From CAXTKD01 sp964244885 (GTDB lineage: Bacteria > Pseudomonadota > Alphaproteobacteria > Sphingomonadales > Sphingomonadaceae), in contig CAXTKD010000030.1 of NCBI GenBank assembly GCA_964244885.1, positions 1 through 6,151 on the forward strand: a stretch of 6,151 bases of DNA. Direction: 5' to 3'. Both the position numbers and the translations under genes were made by a program. Below the pieces are notes generated by a model, which saw nothing but the letters and a program-made list of their open reading frames with translations, did no database searches and was not told where the DNA came from. Positions 5,208 to 6,151 of the stretch are shown piece after piece (position 1 is the stretch's first letter; each line of letters starts with the position of its first letter).

Positions 5208-6151
5208 ATGACGATGGACAAGCCGCGGTTCGACAAGTCCAGATTGCCGAGTCGGCACGTCAGCGTCGGCCCCGAGCGCGCGCCCCACCGCTCCTATTAT
5301 TACGCCATGGGCCTCGACGAGGAGATGATCGGCCGGCCCTTCGTCGGAGTCGCTTCGGCGGGCAACGACAGCGCTCCGTGCAACACGACGCTCGACGCCC
5401 AGGCCGACGCCTGCCGCGAGGGCGTGATCGCCGGCGGCGGCATGCCGCGCCGCTTCAACACCATCACCGTCACCGACGGCATCGCGATGGGCCACCAGGG
5501 GATGAAGTCGTCGCTCGCCAGCCGCGAGGTCATCGCCGATTCGGTCGAGCTGTCGATGCGCGGCCACTGTTACGACGCGCTGGTCGCCTTCGCCGGCTGC
5601 GACAAATCGCTGCCCGGCATGATGATGGCGATGCTCAGGCTCAATGTGCCGAGCATCTTCGTCTACGGCGGCTCGATCCTGCCGGGGCGCTATCACGACA
5701 AGGACGTGACGGTGGTCGACGTGTTCGAGGCGGTCGGCCAGCACGCCGCCGGCAACTGCCCGCTGAAGGACCTGACCGCGCTGGAGAAGGTCGCCTGCCC
5801 CGGCCACGGCGCCTGCGGCGGCCAGTTCACCGCCAACACGATGGCCTGCGTCGGGGAGGCGATCGGGCTTTCGCTGCCCAATTCCAACATGATGCCCGCG
5901 CCCTTCCAGGCGCGCGAGGACATCGCGATCGCCGCCGGCCGCCAGGTGATGACCCTTCTCGAGCGCAACTTGCGGCCCCGCGACATCTGCACCCGCGACG
6001 CCTTCGAGAACGCCGCGCGCATCGTCGCCGCGACCGGCGGCTCGACCAACGGCGGCCTCCACCTGCCGGCGATGGCGCACGAATGCGGCATCGACTTCGA
6101 CCTGTTCGACGTCGCCGAAATCTTCAAGACCACGCCCTATATCGCCGACCT
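5208..6151 (+). CDS. ilvD: Dihydroxy-acid dehydratase, N-terminal part (runs off the window)
   Basis: IlvD dehydrates 2,3-dihydroxy-isovalerate and 2,3-dihydroxy-3-methylvalerate to the 2-oxo acids that precede valine/leucine and isoleucine. The 314 complete codons present cover a little over half of the usual 560-575 residues; no stop is reached. Family motifs are LPSRHV near the N-terminus, NDSAPCN (C58), VTDGIAMGHQGMKSSLASRE (88-107), AGCDKSLPGMMMA with C131 and K133, and HGACGGQFTANTM with C203. C58, C131 and C203 fit the three cysteine ligands of the [2Fe-2S] form of the enzyme. SYYYAMG and GGSILPGRY also fit IlvD rather than the related sugar-acid dehydratases. The start may be the ATG at 5208 (MTMDK, four bases after the purine-rich run) or the in-frame ATG at 5214 (ten bases after it). 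The gene diverges from the lipoprotein gene across a 103-base gap. Confidence 0.95.
   Translation, partial: MTMDKPRFDKSRLPSRHVSVGPERAPHRSYYYAMGLDEEMIGRPFVGVASAGNDSAPCNTTLDAQADACREGVIAGGGMPRRFNTITVTDGIAMGHQGMKSSLASREVIADSVELSMRGHCYDALVAFAGCDKSLPGMMMAMLRLNVPSIFVYGGSILPGRYHDKDVTVVDVFEAVGQHAAGNCPLKDLTALEKVACPGHGACGGQFTANTMACVGEAIGLSLPNSNMMPAPFQAREDIAIAAGRQVMTLLERNLRPRDICTRDAFENAARIVAATGGSTNGGLHLPAMAHECGIDFDLFDVAEIFKTTPYIAD

Noticed and set aside
5191..5211. Six-codon ORF (MPERVQ) overlapping the ilvD start, as a possible leader peptide
   Set aside because: It has no branched-chain regulatory codons, no ribosome binding site of its own was seen, and it has no attenuator hairpin. It is most likely chance.
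5227..5237. GGTTCGACAAG in ilvD, identical to part of the right arm of the ispE palindrome
   Set aside because: It has no inverted partner nearby and encodes the RFDKS segment near the IlvD N-terminus, so it is a coincidental match.
5130..6080. Minus-strand open frame opposite ilvD
   Set aside because: It is a shadow of the strongly conserved IlvD coding sequence.

Overview
The window looks like ordinary chromosomal DNA from a high-GC alphaproteobacterium, most likely a member of the Sphingomonadales. The grounds are the strong G/C preference at third codon positions, the gene order ETF-QO / TPR protein / ispE, the plant-like IlvD sequence, and a short inverted repeat of a type I associate with sphingomonad genomes. 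The genus cannot be fixed from the sequence alone.

Layout from left to right. (1) Positions 1-119 hold the 3' end of an electron-transfer flavoprotein:ubiquinone oxidoreductase gene. (2) Positions 132-1769 encode an exported 545-residue TPR-repeat protein whose ribosome binding site overlaps the stop codon of the previous gene. (3) ispE (1766-2701, GTG start) overlaps the TPR stop codon by four bases. These three genes form a tight, probably co-transcribed run. (4) Positions 2702-2862 are a regulatory gap with a likely promoter. It precedes a small secreted protein of unknown function (2863-3162), which ends in a strong intrinsic terminator. (5) An enoyl-CoA hydratase/isomerase-family gene (3249-4013) overlaps an N-formylglutamate amidohydrolase-family gene (4010-4735) at ATGA, giving a two-gene coupled unit. 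(6) A small lipoprotein gene runs leftward (5104-4727) and overlaps the end of the amidohydrolase gene tail to tail. (7) The 5' part of ilvD (dihydroxy-acid dehydratase) starts at 5208, is divergent from the lipoprotein gene and runs off the right edge.

The most notable observation lies inside ispE. A 107-bp palindromic element (2012-2118) sits in frame in the coding sequence and adds about 36 codons just before the ATP-binding glycine-rich loop. It consists of two inverted copies of a short hairpin unit. The bases that fail to pair between the two arms are compensated inside each arm (CC with GG on the left, GG with CC on the right). This resembles a REP doublet (REPIN) or a Rickettsia-style palindromic element that has become protein-coding. 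The reading frame and the kinase motifs on both sides remain intact, so IspE is probably functional. The left arm carries a further 24-bp (8-codon) insertion.

Second in interest is the hydratase-family protein, which lacks both glutamates that catalyse hydration in classical crotonases. The remainder is metabolic or hypothetical cargo. I found no CRISPR array, phage gene, transposase, tRNA or rRNA gene.
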